A stretch of DNA of 64,000 bases from Candidatus Zixiibacteriota bacterium (GCA_024280775.1 JAJRPM010000009.1:1-64000); one strand, 5' to 3'. Positions 54,303 through 63,711 are shown, counted from the stretch's first letter. The notes: generated by a model not told the origin, from the sequence alone. A program made the numbers and translations.

Positions 54303-54357
54303 TGTAAAAGCTTGTAATAGCTGTGAAAGCTGTAATAGTTGTAAAAACTGTACTGTA
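54303..54357 (+). repeat. Tandem 9-10 bp degenerate repeat array TGTAAWAGC before def
   Basis: Six adjacent units: TGTAAAAGCT, TGTAATAGC, TGTGAAAGC, TGTAATAGT, TGTAAAAAC, TGTACTGTA. They end one base before GGGGAG, the def ribosome site. The array may be a binding site for a protein or simply slipped-strand expansion; it lies in what would be the def leader. Confidence 0.6.
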
Positions 54358-54371
54358 GGGGAGTTGTAATT

Positions 54372-54881
54372 GTGGCTGTATTGCCAATCGTCTTATATGG
54401 AAATCCGGTGTTGCGCGAGAAATCGCAACCCGTGGCGATTGACCAATCCACGAAAAATTTTGTGGCGGATATGATCGCCACCTTAAAAGACGCGCAGGGG
54501 CTCGGATTAGCGGCCAATCAGGTTGGCAAAGCCAGCCGTATTTTTCTAGCAGACTTATCGCCGCTGGAGCCCGCCGAAGATGTACGTGTATTTATCAACC
54601 CGCAAATAATCGAAACTTCCGGTAGCATGGAGTACGAAGAGGGTTGCTTGTCTTTTCCCGATATTTTCTACCGGATAACACGTCCGGAATTTGTTACTGT
54701 CCGTGCGACAGACGCAAGCGGAAAAGAATTCGAAGTCAAAGCTGACGGAATTTTAGCCAGAGTGATTTTGCATGAATACGACCATATCGACGGTAAGCTG
54801 TTTATAGATTTCTTTTCACCGATGGCCAAAGAGATGATTAGCGGCAAGCTCAAGAAGCTAAAAGCCGCTAGCGCCGCCTAG
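54372..54881 (+). CDS. def: Peptide deformylase
   Basis: 169 residues. The three motifs are complete: GLGLAANQVG, EEGCLSFP (zinc Cys) and HEYDHIDG (zinc His and catalytic Glu). It removes the formyl group from new proteins. Translation starts at GTG 54372, 8 bases from GGGGAG (54358-54363); no in-frame ATG is at a better place. fmt lies 283 bases downstream, and the two have opposing actions on the initiator formyl group. Confidence 0.97.
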   Translation: MAVLPIVLYGNPVLREKSQPVAIDQSTKNFVADMIATLKDAQGLGLAANQVGKASRIFLADLSPLEPAEDVRVFINPQIIETSGSMEYEEGCLSFPDIFYRITRPEFVTVRATDASGKEFEVKADGILARVILHEYDHIDGKLFIDFFSPMAKEMISGKLKKLKAASAA

Positions 54882-55164
54882 AGTGTTAAGCAAATAGTAT
54901 CAAGCGCGTACGGAACAAAGTTTCAGCCACATTTTTTGCCCCGCCTGAATATGACAGTTCAACAATCACATCCTGCATAGCGCCTGTTTCATATCGCATC
55001 TGTATTCTCTCAAGTCGCAACTACGTGACCGGGTAGTCTCTGTTTAGTCGCGCCCAAGCGTGCAGTTTTCTTGCGCGCTGATGTGTGCGGAAACAGAGAT
55101 AACTTTGGTGTTGCGAAAAAGAATGCTGAAAGTTTTCGGTTATTCTTCTTCAAGTAGGTATAGC

Positions 55165-56109
55165 ATGTCGTTGAGAATTATCTATATGGGAACTCCGGAG
55201 TTCGCCGCGCCGCCTCTGAAAGAATTGAATCTTTCACAGCATGAGGTAGCGGCGGTTGTGACAGGTCCGGATGTTCGCTCAGGTCGGGGGCGCAAGTTGC
55301 GCCCCACTCCGGTCAAAGAGCTGGCTCAAGAGCTTGGCCTGCCGGTCCTGACTCCTGATTCGCTGAAAAGCCCGGACTTGCTGGAAGAGTTGAGAGAATT
55401 CAAGGCCGATGTGTTTGTGGTGGTAGCGTTTCGAATATTGCCGCAATCGCTCTATTCGTCACCGCCTTTGGGTTCGATAAACCTGCATGGCTCTCTGCTG
55501 CCGCTTTACCGTGGAGCCGCTCCCATTCAGAGGGCTTTGATGGACGGCGCTAAAGAGACCGGATTCACCGTCTTTTCATTAGCAGACAAAGTTGACACCG
55601 GCGGGATGATACTGCAGAAAAAAGTACCTATCTCATCTGAGGATAATTTCACGACCTTGTCTGCGCGGATGTCAGAATTATCCGGATCGGCGCTAATTGA
55701 AGCGCTGGACTTGCTGGAGTCGGGAACCGCGCAATTGACGGCGCAGGACAATTCTCTCGCAACCGCCGCTCCTAAAATCACTGCATCAGACCGGGAGATA
55801 GACTGGGATTCTCCGGCGAATGTGATTGTAAATCAAGTTCGGGGTTTGGCGGAAGTTCCAGGAGCTTTCACAACTTGGCGCGACAAACGTCTCAAAGTAT
55901 TAGCGGCGAAAGTATGCGAGGAGCATCGCGCATTATCCGCCGGCGAGGTGGCAATACTCGCAAAGAAAATCTGTATCGGAGCTGGTGACGGCTCCGCGCT
56001 TGAAGTATTGGCTCTCCAGCCGGAGGGCAAAAAGAAAATGAATGCTGTGGATATTATTAATGGACAGTTTCTTCGCGAAGGCGAAAAGTTGGGGGAAGCC
56101 GCAAACTAA
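55165..56109 (+). CDS. fmt: Methionyl-tRNA formyltransferase
   Basis: 314 residues. The N-terminal RIIYMGTPEFAAPPL and the SLLP motif in NLHGSLLPLYRGAAP with the catalytic Asn-x-His, followed by DTGGMIL, define the formyltransferase domain; the C-terminal beta-barrel domain starts about residue 205. ATG 55165 directly precedes the fold; the longer frame from 55060 is not supported. It adds the formyl group to Met-tRNA(i). The gene is followed 2 bases later by rng. Confidence 0.96.
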   Translation: MSLRIIYMGTPEFAAPPLKELNLSQHEVAAVVTGPDVRSGRGRKLRPTPVKELAQELGLPVLTPDSLKSPDLLEELREFKADVFVVVAFRILPQSLYSSPPLGSINLHGSLLPLYRGAAPIQRALMDGAKETGFTVFSLADKVDTGGMILQKKVPISSEDNFTTLSARMSELSGSALIEALDLLESGTAQLTAQDNSLATAAPKITASDREIDWDSPANVIVNQVRGLAEVPGAFTTWRDKRLKVLAAKVCEEHRALSAGEVAILAKKICIGAGDGSALEVLALQPEGKKKMNAVDIINGQFLREGEKLGEAAN

Positions 56110-56111
56110 AT

Positions 56112-57824
56112 ATGAGTGATTCAGCGACTTCTACGACAACAAATTCTGTAGTTACCACAGATACGCGCCCCAGGAAAACGGCGCAGAAAGAACAAAATGT
56201 GTCACGCTCGAACCACGCGAAGAAATCGCACGAGCGAAAGACGCAAGGAGAAACAAGATTGAAAAGAGAACTTCTAATCAATGTGGGTGATTTCGAAACC
56301 CGCATAGCTTTGCTGGAGGACAACCGATTGGTTGAGCTTTCAGTAGAGCGCCCCGAGACCGAAAGAATGGTCGGGGACATTTACAAAGGCAAGATTTCAA
56401 AAGTCCTGCCGGGAATGCAATCAGCATTCATAGACATTGGCCGTGAAAAGGCCGCGTTTCTACATTCGTCAGATATGGGACATTTGCCCCGTGACAGAGA
56501 TAGCTCGGAGGTTGCCGATGATAGTGGTGATGGCGGTGATGACGTTGGCGATAGCATTGTTCGCAAGGGCAAACGTGTCGCTATCGAGCGCGCGCTAAAG
56601 GACGGTCAGGAGATTTTGGTTCAGATTATCAAAGAACCAATCTCCACCAAAGGCCCGCGTGTTTCTACCGATATTTCAATTCCCGGTCGTTATGTAGTGA
56701 TGGTGCCCGAGAGTTCCGGGGTTCGCGTCTCCAAGAAGATCACCAACTGGGCCGAATCCAGGCGACTACGTTCAATTGTAGAGCCACTGCGTCCCGAGGG
56801 TTTTGGTTTGATTTGTCGCACTGAAGCCAAAGGTGTGAGCGAAAAAGACCTGATGGCGGATATCAAGAGGCTCCTGAAACAATGGGAGCAATTGAAAAGC
56901 AAAATCGACAGCAGTTCAGTTCCGGCCCTGATTCACAAAGAACAGGATATGGCGCTTTCGATCGTCCGGGATGTGATTAACGAATCAATAGATCACATAA
57001 TAATCGATGAACGTCGCGAGTTTCGTCAGTTGGTCGCCTATGTGCGCCAAATAGCCCCGCACCTTCGTGACAGGGTCGAGCTATACAAGGGTGACACTCC
57101 CCTATTCGACAAATACGAAGTCGAACGCGAAATCGAAAAAATGTTCGACCGCAGAGTTTGGATAAAGAAAGGCGCCTACCTGATAATTGACCAAACCGAG
57201 GCTATGTTGACCATCGATGTCAACACCGGCAGATTTGTAGGCAAGAAAGATCAGGAAGACACAATCTACCGCACCAATATCGAGGCCGCCAAAGAAATAG
57301 CCCGTCAATTACGTTTGCGTGATTTGGGTGGGCTGATTGTTTGTGACTTTATTGATATGTACAGTCGTGAGAATCGTCGCAAACTATACGAGCTATTCAA
57401 GAAAGAATTATCACGAGACAGGGCCAAAGGAGCGGTTAATCCGGTTTCCGAATTCGGCTTGATAGAGTTAACCCGTCAAAGAGTGCGTCCGTCACTTGTA
57501 CAGGCATTCTCCGAACCTTGCAGTTGCTGTAGCGGTTCGGGAAGAGTGCTTTCCAAAGAGACAATGCGCGCCAAGATAGACCGCTGGTTCCAACGCGCGC
57601 ATCAGGCGCGACAATTCCGTGATTTCCATCTAATAGTTAATCCGACCTTGGCTGATCCCCTCGTTGGTGCTGGTGACTCTGGCGCGAATCGTTTGCGCAC
57701 AATCATGAAACGTAACAATGTCCGGGTTAACTTAGTGCGTGACACACTTATTCCATTGCAGGAATTCAAAGTATTCGAAGCTGACAAGAATGCGGATATA
57801 ACCGAAAAATACCAAAGCGCATAA
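56112..57824 (+). CDS. rng: Ribonuclease E/G family protein
   Basis: 570 residues. A basic leader of about 45 precedes the core: GDIYKGKISKVLPGMQSAFIDIGREKAAFLH (S1 domain), the RNase H-like and DNase I-like parts, the catalytic DVNTGRF Asp with a second Asp in VCDFIDM, and the Zn-link CSCCSGSG. The S1 insert (DSSEVADDSGDGGDDVGDS) is unusually acidic. It processes 16S rRNA and mRNA. It lacks the long RNase E C-terminal scaffold, so RNase G is the nearer type. Overall gene order fmt-rng-CYTH suggests an operon. Confidence 0.94.
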   Translation: MSDSATSTTTNSVVTTDTRPRKTAQKEQNVSRSNHAKKSHERKTQGETRLKRELLINVGDFETRIALLEDNRLVELSVERPETERMVGDIYKGKISKVLPGMQSAFIDIGREKAAFLHSSDMGHLPRDRDSSEVADDSGDGGDDVGDSIVRKGKRVAIERALKDGQEILVQIIKEPISTKGPRVSTDISIPGRYVVMVPESSGVRVSKKITNWAESRRLRSIVEPLRPEGFGLICRTEAKGVSEKDLMADIKRLLKQWEQLKSKIDSSSVPALIHKEQDMALSIVRDVINESIDHIIIDERREFRQLVAYVRQIAPHLRDRVELYKGDTPLFDKYEVEREIEKMFDRRVWIKKGAYLIIDQTEAMLTIDVNTGRFVGKKDQEDTIYRTNIEAAKEIARQLRLRDLGGLIVCDFIDMYSRENRRKLYELFKKELSRDRAKGAVNPVSEFGLIELTRQRVRPSLVQAFSEPCSCCSGSGRVLSKETMRAKIDRWFQRAHQARQFRDFHLIVNPTLADPLVGAGDSGANRLRTIMKRNNVRVNLVRDTLIPLQEFKVFEADKNADITEKYQSA

Positions 57825-57863
57825 GCGGACTATTGCAAAGAGACCCAAACGGCGGATTTTGCT

Positions 57864-58532
57864 GTGGATGAGAAGGCCGACACAAATAGCAGTATCGAGT
57901 ATGAAATCAAGCTCGACCTGGGCAATCTGGAGCAATACCAGCGTTTAGTTTCAGCTCTTGGAACTCCAAAAGAAGAGATAAACCAGAGCAATTATTTTTT
58001 TGATACGAGTGAGAGCCGACTATTGAAATCCAAGTGGGCGCTTCGAATCCGAATTAGCAATAACGAATCGACTTCAGAAAGCGCATCAGAGCTAACTTTG
58101 AAAGGCCCGCAGAAAGGCTCACTAGAGCTTAGCGCCCGAAACGAAATAAGCGCCGGGCTACCGATGTCAGTGGCAACAGCGGCTATCGCCGGAGGATTCG
58201 ACTTAACCACATTGGAAGTGGCGCCGATAATCAAAATGAAAGAGATTATCGGAGAGGAAAAGCTGATTCCACTGATGTCATTTACCAACAAACGTCTGGT
58301 ATTCGAACCATCGAGAGACATCGGTTGCTCACTTGAAGTGGACTTAACTACCTTCGGGGACAAATCGGTTTGCTATGAACTCGAAATGGAATTCGCCGAG
58401 CAGAATGAAAAACTTATTGCCGAGGCAACTGTATATATTCGCGAAATATTGGACAAACTTGGGATAGAGTATCAGCCCAAGGCCATGAGCAAATTCGGGA
58501 CTGCTCTAGCAAAAGGGTCATTATTGTCCTGA
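57864..58532 (+). CDS. CYTH domain protein (triphosphate tunnel metalloenzyme family)
   Basis: 222 residues. The ExExK signature (EYEIK) is near residue 13, with the CYTH tunnel strands following (SNYFFDT, WALRIRI, ELTLKGPQ, CSLEVDLTTFGDKSVCYELEMEF). Such proteins hydrolyse triphosphates, or bind polyphosphate or cAMP. The start is GTG 57864, within 40 bases of rng. Substrate unknown; the association with rng suggests a role near nucleotide or RNA metabolism, but this is only context. Confidence 0.88.
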   Translation: MDEKADTNSSIEYEIKLDLGNLEQYQRLVSALGTPKEEINQSNYFFDTSESRLLKSKWALRIRISNNESTSESASELTLKGPQKGSLELSARNEISAGLPMSVATAAIAGGFDLTTLEVAPIIKMKEIIGEEKLIPLMSFTNKRLVFEPSRDIGCSLEVDLTTFGDKSVCYELEMEFAEQNEKLIAEATVYIREILDKLGIEYQPKAMSKFGTALAKGSLLS

Positions 58533-58655
58533 ATCCAACTAGCCAATCGGATGTATAAGAGCAAGACAGCAGGCAAGCGAGATACGGCAGGAATAGACTC
58601 AATAGCGATATTCGATATTTCAGTAACAACCCATTAGTCACACAATACGAGAGAC

Positions 58656-59678
58656 ATGAAGACTATCAACAAACCTAACACCGCCAACAAGACCATATCA
58701 GCATTGATAATAGCCGGTTTTCTCTTGCTAATTATCTCCTGGGGCATTGAGCCGACTTTGGCTATTACAGGAGATTCCACTCTGTCAGTGATTTCCAAAA
58801 CTGCAGACAAAGAGAATGCAGATGTTCAACAGATTGATGACCCCTATGAAGTCTACCCTCGCTATGACCCCACTTCGTCGGTTAGGAAAAGCAATCCTGC
58901 CCCCGATGGTTATTCTTCTGTGTCAGCGGATAGTGTAAGCGGTTTTGGACTTTGGCTAAGAAACTATCCAATGCGAAGCTCCAAAGAGCCACTGACTACA
59001 AATTTCGGAACCTTCATAGCAGATGCAACAGTCATCGGTGGTGTGCTTGATGTGCCGACTACTTCACCAGGAGGCAACGCGCGGGGCATATTGTTTCCGT
59101 TGATGCATGAGTACGCCAAAGTCACGCAGAGAGAGATGGAATTGATTTATCAGGGCATGGGAGTCGACTCTGTATCATTGTTGAGATATATGACCGGCAA
59201 ATACTCTACCAACTCCAATCGCACCAAGTATTTTTGGAAAGAAGGAGAGGAGAAGACGCTCGATGAAGACTTGCTAAAACGCTTCACCGAGTTTATCCGC
59301 ACAATTACCTCATACCAAAGTTTGATTCGGGATTGCAAAGAAATCGCGGAGTCCGATGTCTTGCCTGGTGACTTGTTTGTCCAGGCCGACACCGTGCGCA
59401 GGAAAGACCAACACCTCTCTGTCGTTCTTGATGTCGCAACCCTCAATCCGAATGCAGACCAAAGCAAAATCCATTCAGCTCTCAAAGACCGCAACAGGAT
59501 TCCCTACCAGCGCATCTTTCTTTTCGCCAACAGTTTGACACCGGCCAGTAGTTTTCACATTATCAAGCCATTGAAACCGGGCAAAGGTAATTGGATGGCC
59601 CCGGGAGAATTAGAGAAAAAACTCAAGCATATGGGGCCGGGAAAATTCTACCGATTAACTTATCCTTTCCTGCGTTAG
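58656..59678 (+). CDS. Secreted protein, DUF4846-like
   Basis: 340 residues with a signal peptide (basic start, hydrophobic ISALIIAGFLLLIISWG). The mature part includes FGLWLRNYPMR, a paired-residue middle (MHEYAKVTQREMELIYQ) and RDCKEIAESDVLPGDLFVQ, whose order resembles DUF4846 proteins; assignment is from memory and not certain. No catalytic residues are obvious. The ORF's 3' end overlaps the frame of the beta-helix protein that follows by 88 bases if the latter begins at TTG 59591. Confidence 0.7.
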   Translation: MKTINKPNTANKTISALIIAGFLLLIISWGIEPTLAITGDSTLSVISKTADKENADVQQIDDPYEVYPRYDPTSSVRKSNPAPDGYSSVSADSVSGFGLWLRNYPMRSSKEPLTTNFGTFIADATVIGGVLDVPTTSPGGNARGILFPLMHEYAKVTQREMELIYQGMGVDSVSLLRYMTGKYSTNSNRTKYFWKEGEEKTLDEDLLKRFTEFIRTITSYQSLIRDCKEIAESDVLPGDLFVQADTVRRKDQHLSVVLDVATLNPNADQSKIHSALKDRNRIPYQRIFLFANSLTPASSFHIIKPLKPGKGNWMAPGELEKKLKHMGPGKFYRLTYPFLR

Positions 59679-60913
59679 CTGGAAAGAGAAACAAAATCTC
59701 AGGCTCAGCCGAACTACTGAGTCTCTCCACATTCCTGCTCTTATTCTTTGTTCTGTATGCGACAGTCAATGCTCGCACCACTCGTGTAGCTCCCGAGACA
59801 GGTCTCCAAACTGCAATCAACTCCGCTTCAAATGGCGATACGCTACTACTATCCGCTGGAACCTATTACTCGCGCACCAATACATTTGTCGATTCGCTCT
59901 GTGGAAACTGTCAGGAACATCAGACTCCAACTTTAGCAACATTCGGCTACAGGATTCGTCACAAGTCGCTAACAATACTCGGCGCCTCAGCCTCAAGTGT
60001 TATACTAAAAACCAACAGCGGATATGGCGTATTCATCGAAGATGCGCCCAATGTGTCATTACAGCACATTACTATCACTGGCGGCAAACGTGACGCCGAC
60101 GGAAACGCTACCAACGCGGGGGTTGTGGTTCGTCGCTCAGTTGTGAGTCTGCACGATGTATTGATTCGAGACAACAAACGTAGTGACACTACCTTGGTGA
60201 TAGGAATAGGTGGGGTTGTCGGCCGTGAGGGCGCAGAGTTGGATATCCGCAATTGTGTGATCTCAGGTAATTCATGGGATGGAGTGGCGCTATATCGCGG
60301 CGCTCAGGCAGTTGTGGCAGATTGCATCATTGAGAACGGTCGCGGCGCTGGTATCGGCGTGACCTGGGACGCCACTTGTATTGCCTTGCGCAATACAGTT
60401 CGCGGATATTGGAAGGGAATTGGCTCGTTTGGCTCAGCCTGGTTAGCGGCGCGTAATAACATTGTGCGCAATAATCTCGGATGGGGAATCATTGCCGCCG
60501 GTGAAAGCTATTTAGACGCCACCAATAATGTCATATACGCCAATGGTAATTGCGGAGTGGCCGCCTGGGGAGCCTCAAGTCATGGTCGATTCATCAACAA
60601 TATCATCTCAGAAAACGGCTGGCGCGATCAATGGGTTTGTCCCTGCGTCGGTGTGTGGAATTTCGGTGATTGGGCCAAATGGAATTTCTCGCATAATATC
60701 GTCTGGAACAACAAAGACGGTGAATATCGCGACATCTGGGACCAGACGGACTTCAACGGAAATCTCAATACTGACCCCCTATTCTCAGATACGCTGAGAT
60801 TCCTGCTAGGTCCGAATTCACCGGGGCTGGACGCCGGTAGCGTGAAAATCTCAGACCCCGATGGTTCAATCAGCGATATCGGTCTTGCCGGAGGAGCCTC
60901 AGCGCGGCGGTAA
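59591..60913 (+). CDS. Secreted right-handed beta-helix protein
   Basis: Up to 440 residues. After a hydrophobic segment (LSTFLLLFFVLYATVNA) the mature protein begins ARTTRVAPETGLQTAINSASNGDTLLLSAGTYY, the usual start of a parallel beta-helix (pectate-lyase-like) domain, followed by many NxIxxN-type coils (VVADCIIENGRGAGIGV, LDATNNVIYANGNCGVA) and a LGPNSPGLDAGS ending. Polysaccharide binding or cleavage is likely. The start is uncertain: the only TTG/ATG/GTG before the signal segment is TTG 59591, which gives an atypical signal with about 45 preceding residues and overlaps the previous gene; a non-AUG start downstream is possible. Confidence 0.8.
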   Translation: MDGPGRIREKTQAYGAGKILPINLSFPALAGKRNKISGSAELLSLSTFLLLFFVLYATVNARTTRVAPETGLQTAINSASNGDTLLLSAGTYYSRTNTFVDSLCGNCQEHQTPTLATFGYRIRHKSLTILGASASSVILKTNSGYGVFIEDAPNVSLQHITITGGKRDADGNATNAGVVVRRSVVSLHDVLIRDNKRSDTTLVIGIGGVVGREGAELDIRNCVISGNSWDGVALYRGAQAVVADCIIENGRGAGIGVTWDATCIALRNTVRGYWKGIGSFGSAWLAARNNIVRNNLGWGIIAAGESYLDATNNVIYANGNCGVAAWGASSHGRFINNIISENGWRDQWVCPCVGVWNFGDWAKWNFSHNIVWNNKDGEYRDIWDQTDFNGNLNTDPLFSDTLRFLLGPNSPGLDAGSVKISDPDGSISDIGLAGGASARR

Positions 60914-61073
60914 CCTCCAATCGTTCAACATATTACTTCGTAACTCACGCCTGTCCTTTCCTCAATTCTATTGTATCAAATTAGCTTTCAGCGTCGTTGG
61001 GTACCAACCAGGCTTGTCTTTCGGCGCCTTTATTGGGTAACATTCTCGATTTTTGCTGGTTTTTATTGGAATA

Positions 61074-61094
61074 GGCGCTCAAGTTTTGAGCGCC
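61074..61094. terminator. Perfect 9-bp hairpin GGCGCTCAA-GTT-TTGAGCGCC
   Basis: The stem is perfect with a 3-base loop. It has only two T after it on the plus strand, so its role as a terminator of the beta-helix gene 160 bases upstream is uncertain; it may be an operator or a recoding-neutral repeat. Confidence 0.4.
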
Positions 61095-61278
61095 TTCAGT
61101 CGATGTATGAAGGTATGACAAGGCAGGCCGAGGATTCAGCGAGGGTGGCCCTCAGATGCAACTCAAATGTGAGGCGTATTTGTTCGCTACTTGTGAAAAT
61201 GAGTAGCTCAAACTCTATGGACCCGGTAGCTATTAGTTTGTAGAAGAGATGACTCGCAAGAAAAGCAGACCATAAAAA

Positions 61279-61305
61279 AAACGATTTACAAGAGACATAT
61301 CGTTT
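61279..61305 (-). terminator. AT-rich hairpin with T-run on the minus strand
   Basis: AAACGAT (61279-61285) pairs with ATCGTTT (61299-61305); read on the minus strand a run of T follows. No minus-strand gene ends here, so it may be a remnant or act on an antisense transcript. It lies about 60 bases before the lipoprotein gene. Confidence 0.3.
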
Positions 61306-61386
61306 CACCAAGAAGCAAGCATACCAAACAGTTCCTAGTTCAAGAAATCGAAAATCGACGTTCAAATGACGGGAGTCAAAAACAGT

Positions 61387-62388
61387 ATGAAACAGACAGG
61401 TACAAAATCTACCAACCTTTGGAAACAGTTTGTCGCTTTGGGAGCGCTATCGGCGCTGGCGGCAGTTTTGGTTGTGAGTTGTTCCGACGATAATCCAACC
61501 AACTCGACGAAAATTACTGGCAACTCATCGGATAGTAGTTTTCAATTGGTCAGCAACCAGCTTTCACCCTCAAACACTGATCCGGTTGGTCTCAATTGGA
61601 TTGACTCAATGATTACTTTCTTGCCGGGATACACACCGGTTAGTCCAGGAGGCAATGTTCCGAGATCACTGGCGCGCACAAGTGTACCGGGAGTAGAGCC
61701 GATTGTTATTGTAAATTCACTTACCGTCGACACCGCTTCTGGTTGGATAACATTCGATGCAACTATAGTAGAGGGCACAGATTCCTTTACAGTAGTGGAT
61801 TCATTGAGATTCCGCGACCTCTCTAACAACCCGGTGATTCCGACCGGGCCATTGGACATTGATTCACTCAACGGTTTGGATATACGTGTCCATGGAAGAG
61901 CTACTGTGACAGATCCAAATGATTTCACAGGCACAGCAGCGGTTCATGGTTCGCTGACTGTTGACGTAATCGGTCGTGACGCAGTAGGTACTCTTGATAC
62001 AATTCGCATTAGCGGCTCTCAAGCAGACTCGTTGGTAGGTGTTGTAAACGATAGTCTCAATGGGCAATGTGACATAACAGTCACCCAAACTGTGACTCTA
62101 ACGAATATAGTCGGCTTAGTCGATGATACCACTTCGGAATGTCCGATCTCAGGTAGCGCACGGATAACAGCGACCGTTGATGCAGATTGTAGCGCTGGCC
62201 AAGGCACATTGGTATTCAATGACACCTGGACAGTTACCGCCACATTTAATGGTGGTACTAGCGCCACAATAGTTTTCGAGAACGCAACCACACGCTGGGA
62301 AGTCACCGAGCCTTGCGGCGATAATCCGCAGCCTGCGGTCAGTTCTTTTGGTCGCCTGAAGAATCTCGCAAAGGCCAGCATGCAATAA
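61387..62388 (+). CDS. Predicted lipoprotein, beta-rich, unknown function
   Basis: 333 residues from ATG 61387 (a second ATG at 61366 would add seven). Signal peptide with LAAVLVVSC lipobox and a SDDNP start typical of lipoproteins kept away from the inner membrane. The mature part is rich in Thr, Val and Asp, with repeated strand patterns such as DSLRFRDLSNNPV and IDSLNGLDIRVHGRATV; no family recognised. Closed by a strong terminator. Confidence 0.75.
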   Translation: MKQTGTKSTNLWKQFVALGALSALAAVLVVSCSDDNPTNSTKITGNSSDSSFQLVSNQLSPSNTDPVGLNWIDSMITFLPGYTPVSPGGNVPRSLARTSVPGVEPIVIVNSLTVDTASGWITFDATIVEGTDSFTVVDSLRFRDLSNNPVIPTGPLDIDSLNGLDIRVHGRATVTDPNDFTGTAAVHGSLTVDVIGRDAVGTLDTIRISGSQADSLVGVVNDSLNGQCDITVTQTVTLTNIVGLVDDTTSECPISGSARITATVDADCSAGQGTLVFNDTWTVTATFNGGTSATIVFENATTRWEVTEPCGDNPQPAVSSFGRLKNLAKASMQ

Positions 62389-62420
62389 GATTTTCTCTCA
62401 GGTTGAACCTGAAAACCGCT

Positions 62421-62463
62421 GAAAGCCCCGGTAGAATTGACTCGACCGGGGCTTTCGCATTTT
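62421..62463 (+). terminator. Rho-independent terminator
   Basis: GAAAGCCCCGGT (62421-62432) pairs perfectly over 12 bp with ACCGGGGCTTTC (62445-62456); TTTT follows three bases later (62460-62463). It ends the lipoprotein transcript before the tRNA gene. Confidence 0.88.
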
Positions 62464-62501
62464 CAGTTAGAATTGACAGATTGTCTTGATAGTCAATCTG
62501 T

Positions 62502-62530
62502 TTGACATAGTCCGAGTGACATTGTAGTAT
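62502..62530 (+). promoter_or_regulatory. Promoter of tRNA-Ser
   Basis: Consensus TTGACA (62502-62507), 17-base spacer, TAGTAT (62525-62530). A CAGATTG/CAATCTG dyad (62477-62483, 62494-62500) lies just upstream. Confidence 0.7.
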
Positions 62531-62588
62531 CATTGCGTCGGCGACGAGATTTGACCGTCGGCGCACAGTATTATCAAGTACCTGACCT

Positions 62589-62673
62589 GGTGGAGTGGCT
62601 GAGTGGTTGAAAGCGGCGGTCTTGAAAACCGTTGTACCGCAAGGTACCGTGGGTTCAAATCCTACCTCCACCG
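62589..62673 (+). tRNA. tRNA-Ser (anticodon UGA)
   Basis: Cloverleaf with acceptor GGTGGAG/CTCCACC, D-arm GCT/AGC, anticodon loop CTTGAAA (62621-62627, anticodon TGA at 62623-62625), a long class II variable arm (GTACC-GCAA-GGTAC) as serine tRNAs have, T-arm GTGGG-TTCAAAT-CCTAC, discriminator G. CCA is encoded (62674-62676). Confidence 0.96.
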
Positions 62674-62677
62674 CCAG

Positions 62678-62696
62678 GGGGACGTTGTCCCCTTTT
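62678..62696 (+). terminator. Terminator of tRNA-Ser
   Basis: GGGGAC-GTT-GTCCCC stem followed by TTTT, directly after the encoded CCA. Confidence 0.85.
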
Positions 62697-62838
62697 CCTT
62701 ACTTCTTCGCTGAAATTCTGATTCAATGTGATGTTATCGACTAATAGCTTTCACTCTACTTGTAGTGAAGAAATCAAACGCTACGATAAGAATACAAACC
62801 GCCTTGTGACTGCTCCGCTCGTGTTGTAAATTATCCAC

Positions 62839-63711
62839 ATGAATAAACCAAACTATTCCGCTACTTACTCTCGGATCCATCAAGGAATCCTATTGTTTGT
62901 CATTACTGCTATTCTAGCTGGTTGCGGGACCAAAGAAAGCGGCATCGCTCTCTCTCCAGAAGACTGGAAAATTCACAAAGCTGAGCCACTGACTTCGCTC
63001 GAAGACTACTACGCCAAGTACAGTTCATTGCCCAGGCGAGCGGATTTGATTGCCTGTGCGGCAGGAGGCCACATGGCAATGAACGGCGGAGGGACTGAGC
63101 CGGTTTCGGTATTCTTCTATCCGATGGACGACAAATGGGATGTGAAGGACATACGCATTTTCGAAGCCGCCTCTATCGAAACTGACACTCTCGATTTTGC
63201 CAGCTTCCAGGAAAAACGCTGGCCGGCCGAGCCGGTTTTCAATGGCTATCTAAGGCGCTATGCAACCGGTTACAATGACAAAGAAACCTGGATGGTTATT
63301 ACCTGCCTGACAAATGACACCCTACATACCTCCGGTATGATTCATCTACGAGTCGCCACACAACCGACAGTCGTGGATATGGCCGGAATCACACTAACCG
63401 AAGACACAACCGGACTGAAATTCAGCTGGCCGGGCGCTTTGGATTCCAGTAGCGCTAAATCAGAGAGCCCGATTGATGCGATTTACTTTCAGGTAGTTTC
63501 AGATGACGCCATGAATTTGGTTTCAGGAACCTATACTAACGAGCCGGTCTTCACTTTTTACGACACCAAAAATGTAGTTATCAACATTCACGACACCAAT
63601 CCTCCGCCGAATTTGGATTCAGGAAAAAAATATGAATTTATGGTAATGGCGGTCAGCCGTGATAATTGGGTAAATCGTATCCTCAAGAAGAAATTTGTGG
63701 CCCCGAAGTGA
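62839..63711 (+). CDS. Predicted lipoprotein with fibronectin-III-like domain
   Basis: 290 residues. N-terminal signal peptide with lipobox ILAGC (Cys at about 30). The first half is beta-rich with AGGHMAMNGG and the latter half from LTEDTTGLKFSWPGA to KYEFMVMAVSRDNWVN looks like a fibronectin type III or similar sandwich domain. Function unknown. A start of ATG 62839 leaves about 160 bases to the tRNA terminator. Confidence 0.8.
   Translation: MNKPNYSATYSRIHQGILLFVITAILAGCGTKESGIALSPEDWKIHKAEPLTSLEDYYAKYSSLPRRADLIACAAGGHMAMNGGGTEPVSVFFYPMDDKWDVKDIRIFEAASIETDTLDFASFQEKRWPAEPVFNGYLRRYATGYNDKETWMVITCLTNDTLHTSGMIHLRVATQPTVVDMAGITLTEDTTGLKFSWPGALDSSSAKSESPIDAIYFQVVSDDAMNLVSGTYTNEPVFTFYDTKNVVINIHDTNPPPNLDSGKKYEFMVMAVSRDNWVNRILKKKFVAPK

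Larger units (their letters stand above)
60914..61386. other. Intergenic region with two hairpins
   Basis: About 470 bases without a supported gene; a 90-codon frame at 60971-61243 has no recognisable features. It contains a perfect 9-bp hairpin at 61074-61094 and a 7-bp hairpin flanked by an A-run at 61279-61305. Confidence 0.5.

Noticed and set aside
60971-61243. 90-codon frame in the gap after the beta-helix gene
   Set aside because: Starts without a ribosome site, runs through a perfect hairpin and has no protein-like pattern.
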